Source: Chloroflexota bacterium
GTDB lineage: Bacteria; Chloroflexota; Anaerolineae; Anaerolineales; Anaerolineaceae
Length of the DNA: 5,175 bases
Direction of reading: 5' to 3'
Assembly (NCBI GenBank): GCA_029777225.1
Contig: JAKOSR010000176.1
Location: 1-5,175 of the forward strand
In this document: piece after piece, positions 1 to 5,175 of the stretch
How the letters are laid out: every line of letters begins with the position of its first letter
How positions within the stretch are numbered: the stretch's first letter is position 1
Made by a program: the position numbers and the translations under genes
Notes under the pieces: model-generated
Told to the model about the DNA's origin: nothing
Seen by the model: the letters and a program-made list of their open reading frames with translations, nothing else
Database searches by the model: none

Positions 1-1
1 C

Positions 2-2344
2 GTGGTGGCAGAAGTTAGCGAGGTTATGCCCCATCCCAACGCCGACAAGCTGGTGCTCTGTCGCCTGCAGGATGGCCATGGGGAACACGTGGTCCTCACC
101 GGCGCGCCAAACCTGTACCCCTACAAGGGGCTTGGTCCGCTCGCGCAGCCGCTCAAGGTGGCCTATGCCCGCGAAGGCGCCGAACTCTATGATGGCCATC
201 AACCTGGCCTGGTAATGACCAAACTTAAGAAAGCGGTCATTCGAGGGGTTGAGTCCAGCTCGATGATTTGCTCGGAAAAGGAACTGGGCATTTCCAACGA
301 ACATGATGGCGTCATCATTCTCGACGCCGATGCCCCCACCGGTACCCCATTGGCAGACTACATGGGCGACGCGGTGTTCGAAATTTCAATCCTGCCCAAC
401 ATGGTTCGCGACGCATCGATCATCGGCATTGCCCGTGAGCTATCTGCCGCGCTCAAGCGGCCATTAAGGTTACCGAACCTGCCGAAACTGGAAAAAGGCG
501 GGGCGATTCAGTCCAAGGTGAGGCTGGAAGTGCGGGATGACGAAATGAACCCGCGCTTTATGCTGGGCATGCTGGAAAACACCACCACAAAACCCAGCCC
601 CTACAGCATCCAGCGCCGCCTGGTTTTGGCGGGGATGCGGCCGATTGACGCCCTGGTGGATGCCACCAACTACACCATGCTGGATACCGGCGAGCCACTG
701 CATGCCTTTGATTATGACCTGCTGACGCGCCGGGCCGGCGGCATTCCCACGATTATCACGCGCACAGCCCGCGCCGGCGAACGTCTGACAACGTTGGATG
801 GCGAGGAACGCGTTTTGGACGAGACAGTGGAACTGGTCACCGATACGGCCGGCCCGCTTTCCATCGCGGGGGTGATGGGCGGTAGCGAGACGGGCGTTTC
901 CGCGGATACGCGCCATGTGCTGGTTGAAGCCGCTTCATGGAATTTCATCAACATCCGCAAGACCCTCGGTAAAATCAAGCTGACCAGTGAGGCCGCATAT
1001 CGCTTCAGCCGGAATGTTCACCCGGCGCTGGCGGAAATGGCCCTGGGATTATGCCTGGCCCGCATGCAGGCCTGGGGTGGCGGTCAGCTGATTGAAGGTG
1101 TTTTGGACCACTATGGTAAAAAAACCGTCGACCCGGTGGTGACGCTGACTGAGAAGAAAATCATTGAAACGCTGGGTACTGAAATCCCGATTGCTGAGGC
1201 CGCGGACATCCTGACCCGTTTGGGCTTTGAGTGCCGGGCGCTTGAAGACAGCCTGGTGGCCACTTCGCCGTCCACCCGTACCGACATTGAGGACGGGCTG
1301 ATTGGGGAAGCCAACCTGATTGAGGAAATAAGCCGCCTGTATGGTTATAACCGCATTCCAGCTCGGCGGATGAGCACGGCCATCCCACCCTTCCACGACA
1401 ACCACGACCAGGCGGCCGAAGAAACCATCCGCGATATCCTGGTGGCGTGCGGTTTGCAGGACACGCTGGCCTATCGACAGACCTCCCCGCAGCGCGAGGC
1501 ACGCTCACGGCCGGGAAAAGCCATGGAACCTGGTGCCGCGTATGTGCGTATTAAGAATCCCATCACACCTGAACGTACGGCCATGCGGCGCAGTGGGCTG
1601 GCAACCATGCTGGAACTGGTGGAGCGCAACTGCAAGTATCGCCCGGGCCTGGCCATGTTTGAGTTGGGACCGGTTTTCCTCCCTGTGGATGGCGAAAAAC
1701 TGCCCCGGGAAGCCCGCCGTCTCTCCATTGGCATGACCGGCGCGTGGGAAGCGCCAACCTGGGAAACGCAACCCATTGCCCCCATGGACTTTTTTGATTT
1801 GAAGGGCGTGGTGGAGAACTTAATGCAAGGGCTGCACCTCCCAAACATCAACTACCAGCCGGCAGAGCATGAGAGCTTCCACCCGGGAAAATGCGCGTGG
1901 GTCCTGAGCGGTGAAGCTTGCCTGGGCGTGTTTGGTGAATTGCACCCACTCGTTCAGCAAAACTACGAGTTTACGGACGCGCCTGTGTTGGCTGCTGAAT
2001 TGGACGCGGACTTGCTGATAGAACTGAGCCAGGCGCAATTCGTGAACACCCCAATTTCCACGTTCCCACCCATGCGCGAGGATATCGCTGTGGTGGTTGA
2101 TGAAAGCGTCAGCGCCGCCACACTCGAAAAGACCATCCGCCAGGCAGGTGGCAAATTGCTCACCGACGCGCGCTTGTTCGATATTTTCCGTGGGGAAAAG
2201 CTTGGGTTGGGAAAAAAGAGCATGGCCTACCAGCTGACTTACCAGGCTTATGACCGCACGCTGACCGATAAGGACGCGGAAACCATCCGTAAACGGGTGA
2301 TCCGGGCCTTGGAGCGCGAGCTTGGCGCGGTGCTGCGCAGCTAG
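2..2344 (+). CDS. pheT: Phenylalanyl-tRNA synthetase beta subunit, 5'-truncated by window edge
   Basis: This is the beta subunit of the alpha2-beta2 cytoplasmic enzyme that charges tRNA-Phe with phenylalanine. Of the protein, 780 residues are visible, ending at a TAG stop. The reading frame is already inside the EMAP/OB-fold tRNA-binding domain: HPNADKL is at residues 11-17 and usually lies about 45 residues into the family. The GTG at the edge is therefore not the true start, and the whole protein should be about 820-830 aa, slightly long for bacteria. Domains in order are: tRNA-binding (about 1-120, with TGAPN at 33-37 and CSEKELGIS at 90-98); B3/B4 editing domain (about 205-370, with DATNYTMLDTGEPLHAFD at 220-237 and IAGVMGG at 288-294); B5 (about 378-455, ending EEISRLYGYNRIP); the catalytic-like core (about 470-675, with NPITPERTAMRRSGL at 519-533 and FELGPVF at 553-559); and the FDX-ACB anticodon-binding fold (about 685-780, from FPPMREDIAVVVD). 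The segment at residues 131-147 reads LPNMVRDASIIGIAREL where most bacteria have TPNRPDCLS-like residues. pheS is normally immediately upstream and would lie outside the window. Family assignment is firm. Confidence 0.97.
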   Translation: MVAEVSEVMPHPNADKLVLCRLQDGHGEHVVLTGAPNLYPYKGLGPLAQPLKVAYAREGAELYDGHQPGLVMTKLKKAVIRGVESSSMICSEKELGISNEHDGVIILDADAPTGTPLADYMGDAVFEISILPNMVRDASIIGIARELSAALKRPLRLPNLPKLEKGGAIQSKVRLEVRDDEMNPRFMLGMLENTTTKPSPYSIQRRLVLAGMRPIDALVDATNYTMLDTGEPLHAFDYDLLTRRAGGIPTIITRTARAGERLTTLDGEERVLDETVELVTDTAGPLSIAGVMGGSETGVSADTRHVLVEAASWNFINIRKTLGKIKLTSEAAYRFSRNVHPALAEMALGLCLARMQAWGGGQLIEGVLDHYGKKTVDPVVTLTEKKIIETLGTEIPIAEAADILTRLGFECRALEDSLVATSPSTRTDIEDGLIGEANLIEEISRLYGYNRIPARRMSTAIPPFHDNHDQAAEETIRDILVACGLQDTLAYRQTSPQREARSRPGKAMEPGAAYVRIKNPITPERTAMRRSGLATMLELVERNCKYRPGLAMFELGPVFLPVDGEKLPREARRLSIGMTGAWEAPTWETQPIAPMDFFDLKGVVENLMQGLHLPNINYQPAEHESFHPGKCAWVLSGEACLGVFGELHPLVQQNYEFTDAPVLAAELDADLLIELSQAQFVNTPISTFPPMREDIAVVVDESVSAATLEKTIRQAGGKLLTDARLFDIFRGEKLGLGKKSMAYQLTYQAYDRTLTDKDAETIRKRVIRALERELGAVLRS

Positions 2345-2360
2345 CAAAAACTATGGAAGA

Positions 2361-2401
2361 ATAAACAGGGACTGTTCAGTCCCTGTTTATGGTTGTTTTT
2401 T
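2361..2401 (+). terminator. Rho-independent terminator of pheT, probably bidirectional
   Basis: A perfect 13-bp stem (2361-2373 paired with 2378-2390) closes a GTTC tetraloop. It is followed by GGTTG and six T residues ending at 2401. It begins 16 bp after the pheT stop. It sits in the 63-bp gap between two convergent genes, so it can also end transcription of the leftward dioxygenase gene. In that direction the downstream strand is T-rich (TTCTTCCATAGTTTTT) but the T run is interrupted and distant, so leftward termination is less certain. Confidence 0.9.
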
Positions 2402-2407
2402 ACGCAC

Positions 2408-3214
2408 TTATTCCCAGCCGAAAGCCACCCCGCGTTTGCCCAGGATGGCATCATCAAACAGGAGCGAAGCCGGCTTTCCCGCCAAGCTCGCGCAAACCAG
2501 CAGTGGCATAAGGTGTTCCTCCCTGGGGTGGCAATACCTTGCAGAGGGCGCGGTTTCCCAGTGCAAGAGCGCGTCGCGCGTTTGCGCGTAGTCTTTCTGG
2601 GTGACGCAGGTCTCGATGAGCCAATTCTGAAACGCGTCGTTGGCTGGGTCAGGTTTCTCTTCGCCCTGCCAGGAAAAGGCACGCATATTGTGGAACGAAA
2701 AACCTGAACCAATGATGAGCGTGTTGCCATTCCGCAACTCGCGCAAGGCTTCCCCGAGCTTGAGATGCGCTGCCGGGTCCAGCCCGCGGATGAGTGATAG
2801 CTGGATTGCGGGGATATCCGCTTGCGGATACATCAGGCTGAGCGGGATGAAATGCCCGTGATCGATGCCACGCGTGGGGTTGATGGCTGCTGGAATCCCT
2901 TGTGCGTTGAGCAAGGCCTGTGCTTCGGTAGCCAGGGCCGGACTGCCAGGGCAGGGGTATTGGATTTGGTACGCAGCTTCTGGAAAGCCGTAGTAATCGT
3001 AAAACATGCCAGGATGTTCGGCACCCAACAGGGTGGGAAGCTTTTCCTCCCAGTGCGCGCTGATGACGATGATGGCCGCTGGTTTGACCAGTTTTTCTGG
3101 CAGGGCCAGCATGAAATCAATCATCGCTTTGTGGCTCGGGTCCCCCAGGAGCGGGAGCGGACCACCGCCATGGCTGAAGTAAACGGTGCTAATGGGCTTG
3201 GTATTCGTGGTCAT
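2408..3214 (-). CDS. DODA-type (LigB/YgiD-like) extradiol ring-cleavage dioxygenase
   Basis: This 268-aa protein belongs to the class III extradiol dioxygenase fold that includes YgiD/DOPA 4,5-dioxygenases and LigB. Members use a non-haem metal, normally Fe(II), to open catechol-type rings with O2, and act in the cytosol. Visible motifs are FSHGGGPLPLLGDP (H15), ISAHWEE (H54), the YDYYGFPEAAY segment (72-82), RGIDHGHFIPLSLMYP (H119 and H121), GSGFSFHNMRAF (H175) and HPREEHLMPL (H229 and H234). By family analogy H15, H54 and H234 are the likely metal ligands, and H119/H121 and H175 the second-shell or acid-base residues. The length matches the usual 255-270 aa. The ATG start is preceded by TGGAG five bases upstream (3220-3224 on the minus strand). 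There is no signal peptide or membrane segment. The gene converges on pheT and diverges from the flavoprotein gene, and is apparently monocistronic. The substrate cannot be read from the sequence; many members are annotated as DOPA dioxygenases without proof. Confidence 0.93.
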   Translation of the reverse strand: MTTNTKPISTVYFSHGGGPLPLLGDPSHKAMIDFMLALPEKLVKPAAIIVISAHWEEKLPTLLGAEHPGMFYDYYGFPEAAYQIQYPCPGSPALATEAQALLNAQGIPAAINPTRGIDHGHFIPLSLMYPQADIPAIQLSLIRGLDPAAHLKLGEALRELRNGNTLIIGSGFSFHNMRAFSWQGEEKPDPANDAFQNWLIETCVTQKDYAQTRDALLHWETAPSARYCHPREEHLMPLLVCASLAGKPASLLFDDAILGKRGVAFGWE

Positions 3215-3250
3215 TTTGGCTCCAGTGGGCTGTGGTTTTCATCTGTTTGA

Positions 3251-3256
3251 ATTATA
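3251..3256 (-). promoter_or_regulatory. Candidate -10 box for the dioxygenase gene
   Basis: On the minus strand this is a perfect TATAAT. A transcript would start near 3245, giving a leader of about 30 nt before the ATG at 3214, with the GGAG site inside it. No good -35 is found: at spacings of 16-18 bp the hexamers are CCGAAC, CCCGAA and CCCCGA. There is no TG extension either. The promoter may therefore be weak, may depend on an activator, or the match may be chance. Confidence 0.45.
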
Positions 3257-3323
3257 CCCATCCAAATGTGGGGTTCGGGGACATGTTCTAACAATCCTCA
3301 TACAACCCTCCTTCGACAGCGAT

Positions 3324-3352
3324 TTGCTTCCCATCGGCCAAGCTTGTATTAT
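3324..3352 (+). promoter_or_regulatory. Sigma70-like promoter for the flavoprotein gene
   Basis: TTGCTT (3324-3329) and TATTAT (3347-3352) are separated by exactly 17 bp. The predicted transcription start is about 3359, leaving a leader of roughly 39 nt before the ATG at 3398 with a good ribosome binding site inside it. The promoter lies inside what a longer open frame from 3266 would call coding sequence, which supports the later start codon. It probably also drives the DUF5661 gene. Confidence 0.7.
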
Positions 3353-3385
3353 CACATTGAGGCATTTGTTGACCATTCAGGAAAG

Positions 3386-3391
3386 AAAGGA
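3386..3391 (+). promoter_or_regulatory. Ribosome binding site that fixes the flavoprotein start
   Basis: AAAGGA lies six bases before the ATG at 3398. The frame is open upstream to an ATG at 3266, but the 44 extra residues match no flavoprotein N-terminus and overlap the promoter. The dinucleotide-binding motif begins at residue 7 when 3398 is used, as is normal for this family. Confidence 0.8.
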
Positions 3392-3397
3392 TGTCAA

Positions 3398-4573
3398 ATG
3401 AAACAATATCAGTATGTCATTATTGGCGGGGGTTTAGCCGCGGACGCTGCGGTTTGGGGGATCAGGGAGTTGGACCCAAGCGGAAGCATTGCCATCATCA
3501 GTGAGGAGGCGTACCCTCCTTATAACCGTCCTTACCTTTCAAAAAAGCTGTGGACAGGCAAACCGCTGGACGCGGTGTGGCGAAAACCCTACGATACAGG
3601 GGTTGAGCTGGTGCTGGGCAGAAAAGTCGTTTCGCTCGACCGGACTGAAAAGACGCTACAGGATGACCAGGGCAACCAATATACATATGGCAAACTTTTG
3701 CTGGCCAATGGAGGCGCACCCCGGAAACTCACCTTTGGGGGTGAGCGGGTCATCTACTTCCGCAACCTCGATGATTACAAAGCCCTGCGCGAGCACGCCG
3801 GCAGGAATCTGCGCTTTGGCGTCATCGGAGGTGGCTTTACGGGTTCGGAAATCGCGGCCGCCCTGCGTATGAACGGCGAAAATGTGACTGAAATCTTCCC
3901 CGAGGAAGGCATTGGCGCCCGGGTTTACCCACGCGACCTCTCTCTCTTCCTCAATGATTACTTCCGCCAAAAAGGGGTGGAAGTGCTGGCCGGCGAAGGT
4001 GTGGAGGATATCCAGGATGATGGCCAGGTCTTCAAAGTTAAGACAGATAAGGGCAAGGACCTGGAATTTGATGTTGTCGTGGCTGGGATTGGCATTATCC
4101 CGAACACCCGCCTGGCCGAAGCGGCGGGGCTGAAGGTAGGGAATGGGGTTGAGGTGGATGAATTGCTGCGCACGAACGACCCGGATACTTACGCGGCGGG
4201 TGACGTGGCTGAGTTCTACGCGCCGGTGTTGGGAAAGCGAAAACGGCTGGAGCACGAAGACAATGCCAAGAAAATGGGCAAGCAGGCCGGCCGAAATATG
4301 GCCGGGGCAACGGAGCCTTATACCTACCTGCCGTACTTCTATTCCGACCTGTTTGAGCTGGGGTATGAAGCCCTGGGTGAGCTGGACTCAAGGATGGAAA
4401 TATTTTCTGATTGGACAGAGGTGTTTACGAAGGGCGTCATATACTACCTGGCAGAAGGCCGGGTGAGGGGTGTGCTGCTGTGGAACACCTGGGATGCGCT
4501 GCCTGCCGCGCTGGAGGTCATACAGGCGCAAGGCCCGTTTACCGCGGAGAATCTCAAAGGCCGGATAGGATAG
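3398..4573 (+). CDS. FAD-dependent NAD(P)H oxidoreductase, AIF/rubredoxin-reductase-like
   Basis: This 391-aa cytosolic flavoprotein belongs to the two-dinucleotide-binding-domain superfamily. The FAD-binding Rossmann motif is VIIGGGLAADAA (7-18), followed by the family motif PPYNRPYLSK (40-49). LLLANGGAPR (100-109) replaces the common ATG-x-PR form. The NAD(P)H-binding motif is GVIGGGFTGSEIAAAL (141-156). VVVAGIGIIPNTRLAE (226-241) and TYAAGDVAEF (264-273) are the second FAD contacts. RLEHEDNAKKMGKQAGRN (283-300) matches the EHW-x-NA region of ferredoxin reductases and AIF. The C-terminal piece, KGVIYYLAEGRVRGVLLWN (345-363), resembles the corresponding part of apoptosis-inducing factor. There is not a single cysteine, so a dithiol mechanism as in thioredoxin or glutathione reductase is excluded; electrons should pass from NAD(P)H through FAD to an external acceptor. 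No acceptor protein (rubredoxin, ferredoxin) is encoded in the window, so the substrate is unknown. The gene has its own promoter and divergently abuts the dioxygenase gene. The DUF5661 gene follows after 67 bp without a visible terminator. Confidence 0.92.
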   Translation: MKQYQYVIIGGGLAADAAVWGIRELDPSGSIAIISEEAYPPYNRPYLSKKLWTGKPLDAVWRKPYDTGVELVLGRKVVSLDRTEKTLQDDQGNQYTYGKLLLANGGAPRKLTFGGERVIYFRNLDDYKALREHAGRNLRFGVIGGGFTGSEIAAALRMNGENVTEIFPEEGIGARVYPRDLSLFLNDYFRQKGVEVLAGEGVEDIQDDGQVFKVKTDKGKDLEFDVVVAGIGIIPNTRLAEAAGLKVGNGVEVDELLRTNDPDTYAAGDVAEFYAPVLGKRKRLEHEDNAKKMGKQAGRNMAGATEPYTYLPYFYSDLFELGYEALGELDSRMEIFSDWTEVFTKGVIYYLAEGRVRGVLLWNTWDALPAALEVIQAQGPFTAENLKGRIG

Positions 4574-4640
4574 ACCAGAAAAATACTCAAACAGAGCGTT
4601 TTGGGGTAAGATTCGTTTACGGAAAAGGAAAGAGGAGAAA

Positions 4641-4913
4641 ATGGCTGATACAAAGATTTCGAAAGAAGAAGCGAAAGCCTGGGCTGAAAAGCTGGGTGTT
4701 GATTGGAGCAAGTTTGACGTCGACCAGTTCTGGATGGGCATGAACGTGGAGCTGGAACATGGCACCAAGAACATTTTCACCAATGTCACCAACGATGACC
4801 CGCTGACGACGGCCAAAATTGCCCTGGCGCATCTGACAGAATTTCCGGATTATTACACACGCCTGGCCAATCTCGAGAAGGAAGCTGACGCGTTCTGGAG
4901 CAAGGGGAACTAA
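4641..4913 (+). CDS. DUF5661-family small protein
   Basis: This 90-aa acidic, soluble protein has no signal peptide or membrane segment. I recognise the DUF5661 pattern: EEAKAWAEKLGVDWSKFD (9-26), then QFWMGMNVELEHG (29-41), then NVTNDDPLTTAKIALAHL (48-65), then EFPDYYTRL (67-75). It appears mostly helical. The conserved residues E38, H40, D52, D53 and H64 could form a metal site, but that is a guess from residue type only. No biochemical role is known to me for this family. The ATG is preceded by AGAGGAG ending three bases upstream, a strong though close ribosome binding site. The gene starts 67 bp after the flavoprotein stop. No terminator and no convincing promoter lie between them, so read-through from the promoter at 3324 is likely. 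The length is normal for a stand-alone family member. Confidence 0.88.
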   Translation: MADTKISKEEAKAWAEKLGVDWSKFDVDQFWMGMNVELEHGTKNIFTNVTNDDPLTTAKIALAHLTEFPDYYTRLANLEKEADAFWSKGN

Positions 4914-4914
4914 A

Positions 4915-4994
4915 CGCGCCTTTCCGACCTGATATGACGGAGCCCCCGGGATTGTGGAGCCCCGTGGAGTCAGGCAGGTTGGTTTTCTGGCGCG
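4915..4994. repeat. Nested inverted-repeat region between the DUF5661 gene and the tRNA
   Basis: CGCGCC (4915-4920) is matched by GGCGCG (4989-4994). Inside this pair lie ACCTG/CAGGT (4927-4931 and 4975-4979) or the alternative CCTGA/TCAGG (4928-4932 and 4970-4974). The centre carries a direct repeat, GGAGCCCC at 4939-4946 and 4956-4963. The pairs are short and separated by unpaired bases. This could be a folded 3' untranslated region, a decayed palindromic repeat element, or chance in GC-rich DNA. Confidence 0.35.
4927..4988 (+). terminator. Possible imperfect terminator hairpin after the DUF5661 gene
   Basis: ACCTG (4927-4931) can pair with CAGGT (4975-4979), followed by TGGTTTTCT. Inner pairing is possible between ACGG (4937-4940) and CCGT (4962-4965), or between CGGG (4947-4950) and CCCG (4961-4964). 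The stem is broken and the T-tract short, so it is much weaker than the other two terminators in the window. It is the only candidate for ending the flavoprotein/DUF5661 transcript before the tRNA promoter. Confidence 0.3.
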
Positions 4995-5003
4995 AGAAAA
5001 AAC

Positions 5004-5032
5004 TTGACCTACCTGCTGTAGTGTGATATACT
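5004..5032 (+). promoter_or_regulatory. Strong extended -10 promoter of the initiator tRNA gene
   Basis: TTGACC (5004-5009) and TATACT (5027-5032) are 17 bp apart. TGA immediately before the -10 box (5024-5026) supplies the TGn extension. Each hexamer differs from consensus by one base. The expected start at about 5038-5040 leaves a 5' leader of only four to six nucleotides for RNase P to remove. Confidence 0.88.
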
Positions 5033-5043
5033 AAAAATTCCGA

Positions 5044-5115
5044 TGCGGGGTAGAGCAGTGGCAGCTCGTCGGGCTCATAACCCGGAGGTCAGTCGTTCGA
5101 ATCGACTCCCCGCTA
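5044..5115 (+). tRNA. Initiator tRNA-fMet (anticodon CAT at 5076-5078)
   Basis: This 72-nt cloverleaf starts translation with formyl-methionine. The acceptor strands TGCGGGG and CCCCGCT pair at six positions, with U1-U72 unpaired. The D stem is GAGC/GCTC with a seven-base loop AGTGGCA. The anticodon stem is TCGGG/CCCGG (27-43 is a U-G wobble) with loop CTCATAA. The variable loop is AGGTC. The T stem is AGTCG/CGACT with loop TTCGAAT. The discriminator is A. Initiator identity rests on three hallmarks: a 1-72 mismatch, A11-U24 in the D stem, and three consecutive G-C pairs (G29-31 with C39-41) at the base of the anticodon stem. The next three bases are CTA, so CCA is not encoded and must be added enzymatically. 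The gene is a solitary unit with its own promoter and terminator. Confidence 0.96.
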
Positions 5116-5121
5116 CTAATT

Positions 5122-5154
5122 CAAAAACGGCCAGCGATGGCCGTTTTTGGTTTT
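5122..5154 (+). terminator. Rho-independent terminator of the tRNA-fMet gene
   Basis: An 11-bp perfect stem (5123-5133 paired with 5138-5148), extended by C5122-G5149, closes a GCGA loop of the GNRA type. The T run 5144-5148 forms the top of the 3' arm, followed by GG and TTTT (5151-5154). It starts only seven bases after the discriminator base. The A-rich 5' arm would let it act in the opposite direction as well. The remaining bases to 5175 contain no recognisable gene. Confidence 0.9.
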
Positions 5155-5175
5155 AACCATACATTTTTCTTTTAC

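Noticed and set aside
1820..2347. A 175-residue open frame antisense to the 3' end of pheT
   Set aside because: It lies wholly opposite a well-conserved FDX-ACB coding region, has no recognisable domain and would overlap the pheT terminator side; long antisense frames are expected in GC-rich genes.
2822..3250. A 142-residue plus-strand open frame opposite the dioxygenase
   Set aside because: It covers bases that encode the catalytic histidines of the dioxygenase on the other strand and has no domain of its own.
3273..3288. A LexA/SOS-type operator (GAAC-n4-GTTC)
   Set aside because: The GTTC elements are direct repeats 12 bp apart, not an inverted pair with four-base spacing, so the consensus is not met on either strand.
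3266..3397. A 44-residue N-terminal extension of the flavoprotein from an ATG at 3266
   Set aside because: It contains a good promoter (3324-3352), is low in similarity to any flavoprotein N-terminus, and a proper ribosome binding site precedes the ATG at 3398.
3656..4255. A 199-residue open frame antisense to the flavoprotein gene
   Set aside because: The sense strand has clear FAD and NAD motifs across the same bases, and the antisense product shows no family resemblance or ribosome binding site.
4584..4612. A promoter for the DUF5661 gene (TACTCA, 17 bp, TAAGAT)
   Set aside because: The hexamers match consensus at only three and four of six positions; this is too weak to call, although an internal promoter cannot be excluded.
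4388..4816. A 142-residue minus-strand open frame spanning the flavoprotein end and the DUF5661 gene
   Set aside because: It runs across two well-supported plus-strand genes and their ribosome binding site, and has no recognisable motif.
5076..5078. Elongator tRNA-Met or CAT-anticodon tRNA-Ile (lysidine-modified)
   Set aside because: The three G-C pairs in the anticodon stem, A11-U24 and the unpaired 1-72 position are initiator features that elongator and tRNA-Ile2 genes lack.

Overview
The window looks like an ordinary chromosomal housekeeping and accessory segment from a moderately GC-rich bacterium. No phage, plasmid, insertion sequence or CRISPR signal is visible. The beta subunit of phenylalanyl-tRNA synthetase resembles, from memory, the form found in Chloroflexota (Anaerolineae-like). 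It has a segment running from an N-terminal HPNADKL through TGAPN to CSEKELGIS, and an atypical LPNMVRD motif. The promoters are sigma70-like and Shine-Dalgarno sequences are used. The phylum assignment is an inference and has not been searched.

Layout. Positions 2-2344 (+) hold pheT, cut at its 5' end by the window edge. Positions 2345-2407 hold a perfect 13-bp hairpin plus T-tract, which serves as pheT's terminator and probably also serves the convergent gene. Positions 2408-3214 (-) encode a LigB/DODA-type extradiol dioxygenase with all expected histidines. Positions 3215-3397 are a divergent intergenic region with a -10 box facing left and a good -35/-10 pair facing right. Positions 3398-4573 (+) encode a cysteine-free FAD/NAD(P)H oxidoreductase with an apoptosis-inducing-factor-like C-terminus. 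Positions 4641-4913 (+) encode a 90-residue DUF5661-type protein, probably co-transcribed with the flavoprotein. Positions 4914-5003 contain a region of imperfect inverted repeats. Positions 5004-5154 form a complete small transcription unit: a strong extended -10 promoter, an initiator tRNA-fMet gene and a rho-independent terminator.

How the parts work together. pheT and the initiator tRNA both serve translation but are separate transcription units. The dioxygenase and the flavoprotein are divergently transcribed from a shared 183-bp control region, so they may be co-regulated redox or aromatic-metabolism enzymes, but the sequence does not give their substrates. The flavoprotein and the DUF5661 protein are 67 bp apart with no terminator visible between them, so they form a plausible two-gene operon of unknown purpose. 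The most unusual details are the U1-U72 mismatch of the initiator tRNA (in place of the usual C1-A72), the AIF-like flavoprotein next to a DUF5661 gene, and the structured region before the tRNA. I see no convincing new multi-gene system.
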